Below, piece by piece: positions 1-8,864 of a DNA stretch of 64,000 nucleotides (the first letter of the stretch is position 1; each line of letters starts with the position of its first letter). A model generated the notes under the pieces. The model ran no database searches. It was not told the origin of the DNA and saw nothing but the letters and a program-made list of their open reading frames with translations. This stretch comes from Rhizobiaceae bacterium. GTDB taxonomy: Bacteria > Pseudomonadota > Alphaproteobacteria > Rhizobiales > Rhizobiaceae. The position numbers were made by a program, and so were the translations under genes. The stretch lies in NCBI GenBank assembly GCA_029233925.1, contig JARGOX010000028.1:1-64000 (forward strand), written 5' to 3'.

Positions 1-151
1 ATCCAGTCCTCTGGAAAGGCAGCGGTGTCAGATCAAGTCGAGTCTTCTACAAATAATGACACAGACCCCGCACGTGTAAAATCCAGGGAAAACCGGATCG
101 CTGGTAGATGCTGCAAGCGCCCCTGATCAACAGACCTATTGTTATTCGCCT

Positions 152-1327
152 TCAATCGTCCAGCAGGTGCTCATAGCGCGCATCGGTCAATGTCTTCAGG
201 AAAGCCACCAGCGCATCCACCCGTTGGTCATCCAGTGCCGGCCCAGTTGTCAACAACTTGACAGAAAGCGTGTTCTTGAACTCTGTCTCGCCCCAGGGTT
301 TCACGGTTTCCGGATTGATTTGTGCAGACGGCGCATCGGTATTGTAGCGGTTATAAAATTGTACAACCGTGCGAAGATCTTCGAAGATACCATTGTGCAT
401 ATAGGGGCCTGTCACAGCCACATTGCGCAGCGTTGGGACCTTGAACTTGCCGGCCTGTTTTGGATCGCTGACCTCGGGATTGGCGAGCAATCCCAGGTCC
501 GCGAAATTCTCGCCGCTGCCATTGGCAGATCGCACGGCGACATTCACCGGCGTGCCGATGTTATGGTACTGGTAATTGGAGAATGTCTCCTCGGCCGCAC
601 CCGGAATTTTTTGCAACTGGTGACACAGGTTGCAGTTGGTGAACTGCTGCGAGAAAAACAGCACGCGACCAAGCTCTTCCTGATCGGTGAAGCGGGCTTC
701 GCCTTTCAGGTAGCGATCATAACGAGAATCAAAGGGTGACAATTCATCCGTGCGCTCAAAAGCTGCAATGCTTTGCGTCATGGCGGCAAAGGCCGCATCG
801 ACATCGTCAAACAGATCGTCTGCGAAATGCGACCTGAAGGCCACGACATAATCGGCATTTTCCTGTAACCGGGCGACAACCTCTGCCTTGCCCTCCATCC
901 CCATTTCCGATGGATTGAGTGGGGGGCCACCCGCTTGCCCTTCCAGATCTTTTTCCCGGCCATCAAGAAACAACCCGCCAATATAGCTGCCGTCGTCCTG
1001 ACGATGGAAGACGGGGCTGTATCGTGCATAGCTTGCCGTGGGCGCATTACGATCGCCGATCGACTGCCCGTCATCCCCCAGCGAAACGGCCCGCGAGACG
1101 GGTTCGGCAAAGCCATTTGGTCTCGGGTCGGTAAATCCCGCATCCGGGGCATGGCATGTGGCACAGGCCTGCGTCCGGTTTCTCGACAGATTGACATCAA
1201 AAAACAATGCCTTGCCAAGTTCTTCAACAGACCCGTAGGCTGCATCTTGCGCATCTGCAGACAGACTGTGGCTGCCCAATGCGACGAGCAATGCAGCACC
1301 TGCGGTATAGCGACCAATTGCCAGCAT
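152..1327 (-). CDS. Di-haem cytochrome c peroxidase (MauG/CcpA family)
   Basis: Predicted periplasmic di-haem peroxidase that would reduce hydrogen peroxide with electrons from small c-type cytochromes; MauG-like relatives instead oxidise protein or small substrates. The 391-residue product starts with a Sec signal peptide (about residues 1-26) and has two haem c sites, CATCH at residues 55-59 and CNLCH at 232-236, the spacing expected of this family. A GPYMHNG segment near residue 310 lies where a conserved distal element of the C-terminal haem domain is found. The ATG at 1327 is preferred over an in-frame TTG one codon upstream because AGG sits 5 bases before it. It stands alone, divergent from argC, with no cytochrome maturation or mau genes nearby, so its electron partner is unknown. 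Confidence 0.88.
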   Translation of the reverse strand: MLAIGRYTAGAALLVALGSHSLSADAQDAAYGSVEELGKALFFDVNLSRNRTQACATCHAPDAGFTDPRPNGFAEPVSRAVSLGDDGQSIGDRNAPTASYARYSPVFHRQDDGSYIGGLFLDGREKDLEGQAGGPPLNPSEMGMEGKAEVVARLQENADYVVAFRSHFADDLFDDVDAAFAAMTQSIAAFERTDELSPFDSRYDRYLKGEARFTDQEELGRVLFFSQQFTNCNLCHQLQKIPGAAEETFSNYQYHNIGTPVNVAVRSANGSGENFADLGLLANPEVSDPKQAGKFKVPTLRNVAVTGPYMHNGIFEDLRTVVQFYNRYNTDAPSAQINPETVKPWGETEFKNTLSVKLLTTGPALDDQRVDALVAFLKTLTDARYEHLLDD

Positions 1328-1541
1328 CAAACCTGCCCAGTTGAAACAGAATAACCACTTTATTTAGAGCCTTGGGCATGCAATTGAAACATCCTATTTG
1401 CCGCAGGCACCCAAGAGCGAATGCGCGGCTGCGGATGCGTTTGCTTGTTGCAAACACGATGAGTGTTTATTATTCACATGGAATTGCGTATTATTCAGAT
1501 AGACAGAATTACCTTCCACCTGGACAGGAAAAGAGACAGGC

Positions 1542-2474
1542 ATGAAACCGAAGATTTTCATTGATGGAGAGCACGGCACAACCGGTTTGCAGATTCGCAC
1601 CCGGCTGGCAGAACGTGATGATCTCAATGTGATTTCGATTCCTCAGGCCGAACGTCGCAATGAAAACCTGCGCCAGGACCGGTTGAATGAGGCAGACATT
1701 GCCATTCTATGCCTGCCCGACGATGCATCCAGACAGGCCGTATCCCTGCTGGAGGGAAGCAATTCAACACGGGTGATTGATACAAGTTCTGCTTTTCGCA
1801 CGGATTCGTCCTGGGCCTATGGATTTGCTGAAATGGACAAGAGCCAGGCGAGCAGGATTTCCCATGCGCGGCTCGTTTCCAATCCCGGCTGTTATCCCAC
1901 CGGTGCCATTTCGCTCATCAGGCCCTTGAGATTGGCCAACCTGCTGCCGGCAGACTATCCGATCAGCATCAACGCGGTTTCCGGCTATACCGGCGGCGGC
2001 AAACAATTGATTGCCAAAATGGAAGATGAGTCCAATCCGGAGCACATCACGTCACCGCATTTTGCCTATGGACTGGCGCTCAATCACAAACATATCCCTG
2101 AAATCCAGGAGCACGGTCTGCTGCAACGCGTCCCACTGTTTTCGCCCAGTGTCGGGCGCTTCGCCCAGGGCATGATCGTTCAGGTGCCGCTTTTTCTCGA
2201 CATGCTGAACGGACCGGTTTCATTGGCGGATATCCACACGATCCTGAGCGATCATTATGCAGGCCAGCAATTTGTGCAGGTTGCCTCCCTCGAGGAAAGC
2301 GCCGCGCTTGCAAGAATTGACGCTGTAGAATTGGCCGGAAGCGACCATATGAAGCTTTTTGTCTGTGGCAGTGCCAACGGCATTCATGCCAATCTGATCG
2401 CCCTGCTGGACAATCTCGGCAAGGGCGCCTCAGGCGCTGCGGTTCAGAACATGAACCTCATGCTGGCGAGCTAA
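1542..2474 (+). CDS. argC: N-acetyl-gamma-glutamyl-phosphate reductase
   Basis: NADPH-dependent reduction of N-acetyl-glutamyl-5-phosphate to the semialdehyde, the third step of arginine biosynthesis in the cytoplasm. The 310-residue protein is the shorter type-2 ArgC form common in alphaproteobacteria. It has the N-terminal Rossmann region ([11 protein letters not shown], residues 8-18) and the catalytic cysteine in SNPGCYPTG (Cys117). Histidines in the central segment around residue 185 (NHKHIPEI) belong to the catalytic and dimer region. The ATG at 1542 follows a purine-rich stretch. The gene is monocistronic here and convergent with the haem A synthase gene; the two are separated by a perfect 15-bp hairpin. 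In related genomes argC often follows rplM-rpsI, which would lie to the left of this window. Confidence 0.95.
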   Translation: MKPKIFIDGEHGTTGLQIRTRLAERDDLNVISIPQAERRNENLRQDRLNEADIAILCLPDDASRQAVSLLEGSNSTRVIDTSSAFRTDSSWAYGFAEMDKSQASRISHARLVSNPGCYPTGAISLIRPLRLANLLPADYPISINAVSGYTGGGKQLIAKMEDESNPEHITSPHFAYGLALNHKHIPEIQEHGLLQRVPLFSPSVGRFAQGMIVQVPLFLDMLNGPVSLADIHTILSDHYAGQQFVQVASLEESAALARIDAVELAGSDHMKLFVCGSANGIHANLIALLDNLGKGASGAAVQNMNLMLAS

Positions 2475-2520
2475 CAGCAATTGGGAAGACGTCGTTTCCC
2501 TCATTTCACTGAAACAGCCA

Positions 2521-2555
2521 CGATTACCGGTGCAGAAAGCCTGCACCGGTAATCG
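2521..2555. terminator. Perfect hairpin between convergent argC and haem A synthase
   Basis: Arms of 15 bp (CGATTACCGGTGCAG and its exact complement) enclose a 5-base AAAGC loop. It lies midway between the two convergent stop codons. Neither side has a clean T-run, so it is either a bidirectional terminator of modest strength or a transcript-end stabiliser. Confidence 0.7.
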
Positions 2556-2558
2556 CTT

Positions 2559-3626
2559 CTATTCCTGCTTCACAGGCAATGCATAGCTGCCAATGAACGC
2601 ACGCCAGTGCGCCACAGCGAATGCGAGAACCACCAGAGCCATGCCCTGGTGCAGCAGGGCCCAACTGACCGGCACCTGCAAAAGCAGCGTGGTAATGCCA
2701 AAAACGGCCTGTATGGTCACCAGTGCAAACAGCACCATGGAGCGACGTGCATGGGTGGATCCCGGGGCCAGGCGCAGACTGACAACCATATGGCCCAATG
2801 CGACCAGCCACACAACATAGGCAAAGGTGCGATGGGTAAACTGTACGGTTTTTGCATTTTCAAACAGATTGACCCAAAGAGGTTTCATCACCAGAAGGTT
2901 CGCTGGAACCGCGGCACCATCCATAAAGGGCCAGGTGTTATAGGCAAGTCCCGCATCAAGACCGGCGACAAGGCCGCCAAGATAGATTTGGACAAGCACC
3001 ATGATGGCGATCATGGCCGCAATCTTGCCTGATGCATCCGAAGGCGCCTTATCGCTGCTGTAATGCGCCAAACCACGTGATACCCAGACAATTGCCGCAA
3101 CGATGATACAGGCAAGCGTCAGATGTGTCGCCAGCCGGTATTGACTGACATCAACCCGGTCGACAAGACCAGAGGAAACCATCCACCAGCCGATGAATCC
3201 CTGCAGTCCGCCGAGCGCCATAATCCCCAGCAAGGGCAGCTTCAAACGGCGCTCGATGCGGCCGGACACCCAGAACACCAGCAATGGGATGGCAAACAGC
3301 ACCCCTACCCCACGGGCCAACAATCGGTGCGTCCATTCCCACCAGTAGATATATTTGAACTCAGAAAGGGTCATCCCCTTGTTGATCTGCTCGTATTCTG
3401 GAATCTGCTTGTAGAGAGTAAGTTCCTCCTGCCACTCATCCTGGGTCAAGGGCGGAACAACACCATGGATCGGCTTCCACTGGGTGATTGACAGCCCCGA
3501 ATCCGTCAACCGGGTCGCACCTCCGACAATCACCAGTGCAAATATCGCAATTGCCACGATTGCAAGCCAGATGCGAATGCTCAGGCGGTTCCTGTTAACG
3601 ACACTTTGTGAGGAGGATTCGGTCAT
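2559..3626 (-). CDS. ctaA: Haem A synthase, COX15/CtaA family
   Basis: Integral membrane monooxygenase that converts haem O to haem A for aa3-type cytochrome oxidase. The 355-residue protein has about eight membrane segments and the four histidines expected as haem ligands: His100 (EWTHRLL), His168 (LATHLTL), His265 (FTHRTFA) and His326 (LLHQGMA). Length and layout match the proteobacterial/mitochondrial COX15 type rather than the shorter Bacillus CtaA. It is convergent with argC and divergent from the small DUF2842 gene. The other cytochrome oxidase assembly genes (ctaB, ctaG) are not in the window. Confidence 0.93.
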   Translation of the reverse strand: MTESSSQSVVNRNRLSIRIWLAIVAIAIFALVIVGGATRLTDSGLSITQWKPIHGVVPPLTQDEWQEELTLYKQIPEYEQINKGMTLSEFKYIYWWEWTHRLLARGVGVLFAIPLLVFWVSGRIERRLKLPLLGIMALGGLQGFIGWWMVSSGLVDRVDVSQYRLATHLTLACIIVAAIVWVSRGLAHYSSDKAPSDASGKIAAMIAIMVLVQIYLGGLVAGLDAGLAYNTWPFMDGAAVPANLLVMKPLWVNLFENAKTVQFTHRTFAYVVWLVALGHMVVSLRLAPGSTHARRSMVLFALVTIQAVFGITTLLLQVPVSWALLHQGMALVVLAFAVAHWRAFIGSYALPVKQE

Positions 3627-3779
3627 TGCAGTCTTTCAGAACAGATAATCTGTGGGTGTGCACGCACATTTGTATCACCCGCCTCCAGAATACAAGGCGC
3701 AAGATGTCCCATCCCCGTGAACCAGAATAAACTTGAAAAGGACAGCATTTCCTATATTTGCAGCGTCAACGGAGATATC

Positions 3780-3998
3780 ATGCCCCCTCGCATTCGAAAA
3801 CTGATAGGCACATTGCTGCTCATCGCCCTGGTTGTCCTCTACGCATTGATTGCAACAACAGTTGCGTCCTATCGCCTGGCGGAATCACCCTGGTGGGTCC
3901 ATCTGATCTATTTTCTGGTGACTGGTCTCCTGTGGATCTTGCCCGCCATGTGGATCATTCACTGGATGGAAAAGCCCAAAAAACGTCAGGCGAAATAG
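3780..3998 (+). CDS. DUF2842 family small membrane protein
   Basis: A 72-residue protein with two membrane segments (about residues 9-30 and 42-61) and a basic tail. It fits DUF2842, an uncharacterised alphaproteobacterial family. The ATG at 3780 is chosen over an upstream in-frame start at 3717 because GGAG lies 6 bases before it and the family is about this short. It is divergent from the haem A synthase gene, which hints at but does not prove a link to respiratory-chain biogenesis. No function is known. Confidence 0.75.
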   Translation: MPPRIRKLIGTLLLIALVVLYALIATTVASYRLAESPWWVHLIYFLVTGLLWILPAMWIIHWMEKPKKRQAK

Positions 3999-4327
3999 AC
4001 GGGCCGGCGGAATCGAAGAACCCGAGAATATGTTTCATGAATAAATTCAAAGCTTTCCCCTGAACTCTTTCTGCGGAATAGAGAACGGCATGGACCCAGC
4101 GCCGCTGGTCGGTCTGGTCATTTGATAGCCTGTTAACCGTACAGACAAGCGCATCGCCAGACCCCATACGCGCTCACCAAATATTAGAACTGGCGCGGTT
4201 AGAATGGCGGCATCAAGATTTTTAACACACAACGCTGTCATCAGCGGTTCAGTCGCAAGCCTGTTGCATGGACACAGGCGCCCGGCACTGTTCCGAGAAT
4301 TGGCGGCTTTGGTGGCGGAGACATGCG
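3999..4327. other. Intergenic region with no gene seen
   Basis: About 330 bases between the DUF2842 gene and the GNAT gene. Short open frames exist in both directions but lack good ribosome sites or family resemblance. It presumably holds the promoter of the downstream gene; I saw no strong hairpin or repeat. Confidence 0.5.
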
Positions 4328-5497
4328 ATGCAGGAAGCTGAACAGCAGGCAGATTTGATCTTGCGGCATTTTGACCGGGTAGAGCCACTTGAGGAAAGCT
4401 GGCGCTGTCTGGAGGCTGCACCTGAATGCACCATACACCAGACCTATGACTGGTGTCGCTGCTGGATCGAGGAAACCAATGCCAGACCACTGCTTATTAC
4501 AGGAGAGTTTGCCTCCGGTCCCCAAAGGGGAAAAACCGCTTTTATCTTGCCATTATGCGTCGAGAAAACCGGCCCCCTGCGGATCGCCAGATATATTGGC
4601 GCCGCCTACAACAATATAAATTTTGGCGTCTTTTCGCAGGAGTTCATGAACGGGATTGATGCTGCGCGGATGCGGAAAATCTGGAAAGATATCGCCGCAA
4701 TGCCGCTGGATGTTGACCTCTTTGTGCTGGACCGTCAGCCGCGGCAATGGAGAGGAATGCCACACCCGATAGCCTGTTTGGCGACTGTGGAAAATCAGAA
4801 CCATGCCTTTCAGGTCACCCTGGACTGTGCCTTTGAAGACGTCCTGGCCCGTGGCAATGCAAAAAGGCGCAGAAAGAAATTCCGCACGTCCGAGCGGCGG
4901 CTGGAGGAATGGGGTGGCTATGACTATGTCACAGCAACAGGCGCCGAAGATGCGCTGTCCCTGTTGGACACGTTCTTCAGGCAAAAGGCGGCGCGTTTTG
5001 AAGTTCAGGGCATCCCGGATGTCTTTGAGGATGCAAAAATCAAGTCCTTTTTTCATCGTCTGACGAAGGACAGCATTGATCAGCAGCGCAAGATGATTGA
5101 ATTATGCGCCATACGTCTCAAGGAAGATGGCACCATCTGCGCGATTTCTGCACTGTCGCGCAAAGACGGCCATGTCATATGCCAGTTCAGCTCAATTGCC
5201 ACCGGAGAACTGGAAGCGGCCAGTTCGGGTGAATTGCTGTTTTACCTGATGATCCGCAGCGCCTGCGAAGAAAAGGCTGAAATATTCGATTTCGGCATCG
5301 GCGACGAACAATACAAGCGCTCCTGGTGTGACGTCGAAACCGTGCATTTTGATGCAGTATTGCCGGTTACCGCAAAAGGATACCTGGGCGCCGTGGGGGC
5401 CAGATGGCTGATTGATTCAAAGCGTTTCCTCAAATCAAACAAAAAGATATTCGCTCTGGCAAAGGCCGTACGGATTAGCCTCAAACAAAAGCGATAG
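4328..5497 (+). CDS. GNAT-fold acetyltransferase, CelD/BioF2-like (Acetyltransf_6)
   Basis: Predicted cytoplasmic acyltransferase of the CelD-like group, whose members often sit in polysaccharide loci and may acylate sugars or glycolipid precursors. The 389-residue protein shows family hallmarks: a basic helix (residues ~180-192, KRRRKKFRTSERRLEEWG), the substrate region around FFRQKAARF, and the C-terminal signature DFGIGDEQYKRSWC (around 321-334). ATG 4328 is preferred to the in-frame ATG at 4268 because GGAG stands 7 bases upstream. It ends 11 bases before the convergent 3' end of the chain-length protein gene, at the edge of the exopolysaccharide locus. The acyl group and substrate are not deducible. 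Confidence 0.78.
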   Translation: MQEAEQQADLILRHFDRVEPLEESWRCLEAAPECTIHQTYDWCRCWIEETNARPLLITGEFASGPQRGKTAFILPLCVEKTGPLRIARYIGAAYNNINFGVFSQEFMNGIDAARMRKIWKDIAAMPLDVDLFVLDRQPRQWRGMPHPIACLATVENQNHAFQVTLDCAFEDVLARGNAKRRRKKFRTSERRLEEWGGYDYVTATGAEDALSLLDTFFRQKAARFEVQGIPDVFEDAKIKSFFHRLTKDSIDQQRKMIELCAIRLKEDGTICAISALSRKDGHVICQFSSIATGELEAASSGELLFYLMIRSACEEKAEIFDFGIGDEQYKRSWCDVETVHFDAVLPVTAKGYLGAVGARWLIDSKRFLKSNKKIFALAKAVRISLKQKR

Positions 5498-5508
5498 CGC
5501 AAACCGCT

Positions 5509-8052
5509 TCACGCAGCACTTCTATCAGGATGCGTCGGAGGTGCTCCGGCACCGGGGCTCATCATCAGCAGGGTTTCAAACCCACCGGCATAAAAGTCCG
5601 TGAGATATTCCGTAATCAGTGTTTTTTCAGGATGGATAACCGAAAAAATCATTTCGACGTTGCGCCCGTTCAAAAGCCTTTTGACACCGGCAGAATTGGC
5701 CGGACCACATTCGACAATGACAATATCGTAGACGCTCGATATGGAATCCATCACCTCGGGCAATCGAGATGCCTGCCGCATGGCCGACATCGGGTCGGCA
5801 GTGCCCTGGGGCAGAATATGCGCATTTGACAGACGGTCGCCATGCAGCGCCTCGGCCGTCCCACAGTCGCCCACCAATATATTGGTAATCCCCGGAAGAT
5901 CGGATTGTGGCGCCATCATGCGGCTGGGACATGCAGAACCTGTCATATCCAGAAGCAGCGTCTGCTGGCCCTCATTGGCCAGCATGCGCGCCAGCATAAC
6001 GGACGTAGTAGACCCCTTGTCACCCTCTGGAGACACCACAACGGCGACATGTGTCCCGGTTGCGATCAGGTGGTCGGTCACGGCGCTGACGCTGTATTCC
6101 GCGTTCGGATCAATGATCAATGCGCTCGATTCGCGCTTGCCCGGTTGCGCAGGCTCTGCGGATGTCTTGTCATGCGCAGCGAGCGGTGTTGCGACTTCCG
6201 GCTGAATGTCGTCGGCTGTATCGACGCTCTGATACCCGGCATGGTCCGACAGGTCATCGCCAGCAGAAACAGGTGGATCAACAGCTTCATCCATTTCGTT
6301 ATAAGCTGTAGTGCCTGTATCTTCATCTGCCGTGTCGCGCAGATCGTCATCTGCCGTATCACCCTCATCAACTGCAAAATCACTCTCATCGCCGGCTTGT
6401 GTGCTTTCGGTCGAAACGGCCATTGGTTCCACGGTGGGTATCTGCGCCAAAGCAGACCATGCCGCATGCTCCCCACTGCTCTTGTGCGCATCAAGAGTCC
6501 ACCCTTCATCGGGCGAAGGCTCTTTGGATAAAGATGCCGGAGATTGGGCCAAGTGCTCTGGCGAATCGGGCTCCGGTGAAACGGGCTCCGGCGACACCGG
6601 TTCAGGCGAAACGGACTGCGAGGAGGCAGACGCATTGACCTTGACCTGATCAACAGGTTTGAACGCTTGTCCGGTAAACAATGCGTGCAGCATGACGACA
6701 ACCGCTGAAATAAGAGCGGTCAGCAATGCTGCAATGATGAGCATTGGCAGAGTTTTCGGGAAATAGGGCTCGCCGGGAACAAAAGCGCGGGAAATGACTC
6801 GTGCATCTGCTGGAAGATTGCCCCTGTCCGATCGGGAGGCGGCTTCGCGATAGCGTGCCAGATAGGCCTCCAGCAACTCACGTTGCGCCGTCGCCTCACG
6901 TTCGAGCGCGCGCAATTCGACTTCATCACCACCGGCGCGGGCAGATTCCGTTTTCAGTCTGTTGAGTTGCCCCAGCAATTCCTCTTCGCGCAAACGCGCC
7001 AGTTCGGCTTCGCTTTCGAAGGCGCTCAAAACCTTGCGGGTTTCTGCTTTCAATTGCACCTCGATATCGCGAAGCTGCGCACGCAAGGCCTTGATGCTGG
7101 GGTGGCCGTCAAGCAGTGTCACCGACAGATCGGCAATATCGCCCTGTATGTCGCCCTGACGATCAAGAAGTCTTTGTATAACAGGCGATTGCAGAACGCT
7201 GGTAAAATCATCTGTCGTTTCACCCCGTGCGATAGCGTTTTGAACGGCTGTCCTGCTGGCCAGAGCATTTGCCTTTTCTCCCCTGACGCGACTGAGTTCG
7301 GTCGAAATATCCGCCAGTTGTTGCGTGAACAATGTCGCGTTTTCATCCACCATCAGGAGCCCTGAATTTGCCCTGAAGTCTGCAACCTTGGCCTCGGAGA
7401 TCCGCACCTGCTCTCTAAGATCCGTGATTTCGGGCCCCAGCCAGGCGGTCATATCCGAATTATTGACCAGCTTTGCTCTGCTTTGGATACTCAGGTAGGT
7501 ACTCGCGACGGTATTGACGACTTTGGCTGTCAATTGCTTGTCGGTCGACCAGAAGGTGACTGCAATGACCCTAGAATTGGCAATCTGATAGACCTTCAGG
7601 TGCTCGCGGAAGGTCTCGATCAACCGCTCCTCCGGTTCCGCTTCATTGGGATTGGATGAAAGACCCAGCATGATCAACGCGCTGGACAGCAGCGACGGAT
7701 TGGCCGCTGCGCTGAATTCGCTGTGATCAGCCAGATTGAGATCTGCCGCTACCGATTTGATAAGATTCGTTGAATTGATAACCTCGACCTGGCTGAGGAT
7801 ACCCTGCTGATCAAGATATTGCGTCTGCCCTCCGTCACTCTGGGTCGACTGTGAAAACACCGGCTCTCGCGATTCGATCAATATTCGGGTTTCGGCGCGA
7901 TAGCGAGGCGCAATCATGCTGCTGATGACGAAAACCACCGCGCATACAATCAACATCAAGGATACGATAGCCACACGCCGTTGCCATATCGCAGCGAACA
8001 GACGCGCAATATCGATGTCTTCATCTTTGCCATTCAATTCCGGGCGGGACAT
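5509..8052 (-). CDS. Exopolysaccharide chain-length/transport protein, ExoP/GumC (Wzc)-like, with degenerate kinase domain
   Basis: Inner-membrane polysaccharide co-polymerase expected to set chain length and link the periplasm to the export lipoprotein. The 847-residue product has a Wzz domain with membrane segments near residues 27-47 and 431-453, a coiled-coil periplasmic region between them, a long acidic/proline-rich cytoplasmic linker (about 460-655) and a C-terminal P-loop-like domain. The linker contains tandem SPEPV units near residues 480-500. Where BY-kinases have a GxGKST loop, this protein reads SPEGDKGSTTS (about residue 672), so the Walker A motif is disrupted. There is no tyrosine-rich tail. 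It is therefore probably structural or regulatory, not a kinase. The ATG at 8052 has GGAG 9 bases upstream; a TTG two codons earlier is rejected. It is divergent from the export-gene operon. Confidence 0.87.
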   Translation of the reverse strand: MSRPELNGKDEDIDIARLFAAIWQRRVAIVSLMLIVCAVVFVISSMIAPRYRAETRILIESREPVFSQSTQSDGGQTQYLDQQGILSQVEVINSTNLIKSVAADLNLADHSEFSAAANPSLLSSALIMLGLSSNPNEAEPEERLIETFREHLKVYQIANSRVIAVTFWSTDKQLTAKVVNTVASTYLSIQSRAKLVNNSDMTAWLGPEITDLREQVRISEAKVADFRANSGLLMVDENATLFTQQLADISTELSRVRGEKANALASRTAVQNAIARGETTDDFTSVLQSPVIQRLLDRQGDIQGDIADLSVTLLDGHPSIKALRAQLRDIEVQLKAETRKVLSAFESEAELARLREEELLGQLNRLKTESARAGGDEVELRALEREATAQRELLEAYLARYREAASRSDRGNLPADARVISRAFVPGEPYFPKTLPMLIIAALLTALISAVVVMLHALFTGQAFKPVDQVKVNASASSQSVSPEPVSPEPVSPEPDSPEHLAQSPASLSKEPSPDEGWTLDAHKSSGEHAAWSALAQIPTVEPMAVSTESTQAGDESDFAVDEGDTADDDLRDTADEDTGTTAYNEMDEAVDPPVSAGDDLSDHAGYQSVDTADDIQPEVATPLAAHDKTSAEPAQPGKRESSALIIDPNAEYSVSAVTDHLIATGTHVAVVVSPEGDKGSTTSVMLARMLANEGQQTLLLDMTGSACPSRMMAPQSDLPGITNILVGDCGTAEALHGDRLSNAHILPQGTADPMSAMRQASRLPEVMDSISSVYDIVIVECGPANSAGVKRLLNGRNVEMIFSVIHPEKTLITEYLTDFYAGGFETLLMMSPGAGAPPTHPDRSAA

Positions 8053-8198
8053 TGCCAATCACTCCAAACCACAACTGAGCGAAAGGTAAATGATTATGGT
8101 AACGCAAGAGTTAATGCACAGCGCAATGCCAGTACGGCCCTCCCCCTCACCGCTGATGTTTAAAGGGCCCTGGATGAAAGTTGGCGATGCTTTACCGG

Positions 8199-8214
8199 CC
8201 ATTAACCTTAATGG
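8199..8214. promoter_or_regulatory. Palindrome in the divergent exopolysaccharide promoter region
   Basis: CCATTAA, a 2-base CC spacer, then TTAATGG: perfect 7-bp arms, 54 bases before the wza-like start and about 147 before the start of the divergent chain-length gene. The placement suggests an operator. The core TTAACCTTAA recurs at 23818-23827. Which regulator binds it is not known. Confidence 0.35.
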
Positions 8215-8268
8215 GATGATAACTGAGCCACGTTCGGTCTTTCCAATTTCAAAGAGAATTTACGGAAA

Positions 8269-8844
8269 ATGGCGTTTGGTAAAATGAAATTCATAATTGC
8301 CCTGGCCCTTTACGGTCTGATGCTGACACTCGTCGGATGCTCCGGTTATCGACCTGCGCCCGACGCCTTTCATCAGGCTGTCATTGAACCTTACCGATTG
8401 GATTCCGGAGACAACCTGCGCATAACAGTTTTCGAACAAAGCGCCCTGACAAATACTTATGCTATTGATCAGGCCGGTTACATTGCCTTTCCGCTTATTG
8501 GGTCTGTCAACGCCCGCGGGAAAACCGTTCAGGAACTTGAAGGCGAGATTGCCGGTCAATTGCGCAAGGGCTTTCTGCGCGATCCCGATGTTTCCATTCA
8601 GGTTGACCAGCATCGCTCGTTCTTCATACTGGGAGAGGTCAATGCGGCTGGCCAATACACCTATGTTCCCGGCATGAACGTGCAAAATGCCATTGCCATC
8701 GCCGGTGGATATTCGGTCCGCGCCAATCAGGTCAACGTCGACATAACCAGAAAGGTCAATGGGGACGTTCTGACCGGTCGCGTTACCATTTCCGATCCGA
8801 TACTGGCCGGAGACACCATCTATGTCCGCGAAAGACTGTTCTGA
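8269..8844 (+). CDS. Polysaccharide export lipoprotein, short Wza/ExoF-like
   Basis: Outer-membrane or periplasmic component of exopolysaccharide export. The 191-residue precursor has a lipoprotein signal peptide with the lipobox LVGC (Cys24). A Poly_export domain (about 38-120, starting PYRLDSGDNLRITVFEQ) and an SLBB-like part (about 120-188, ILGEVNAAGQY) follow. At roughly half the length of E. coli Wza it lacks the C-terminal amphipathic helix that spans the outer membrane there. This short form is common in Rhizobiales and suggests another protein forms the pore or that export is arranged differently. First gene of a plus-strand run with the GT4, initiating transferase and polymerase genes. 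An alternative start is the ATG at 8284. Confidence 0.87.
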   Translation: MAFGKMKFIIALALYGLMLTLVGCSGYRPAPDAFHQAVIEPYRLDSGDNLRITVFEQSALTNTYAIDQAGYIAFPLIGSVNARGKTVQELEGEIAGQLRKGFLRDPDVSIQVDQHRSFFILGEVNAAGQYTYVPGMNVQNAIAIAGGYSVRANQVNVDITRKVNGDVLTGRVTISDPILAGDTIYVRERLF

Positions 8845-8864
8845 GTGCTGAAAGCGCAGTGGCA

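Noticed and set aside
1..151. Possible gene end or RNA at the left edge
   Set aside because: No open frame continues into the window edge with support, and no RNA structure was recognised in 151 bases.
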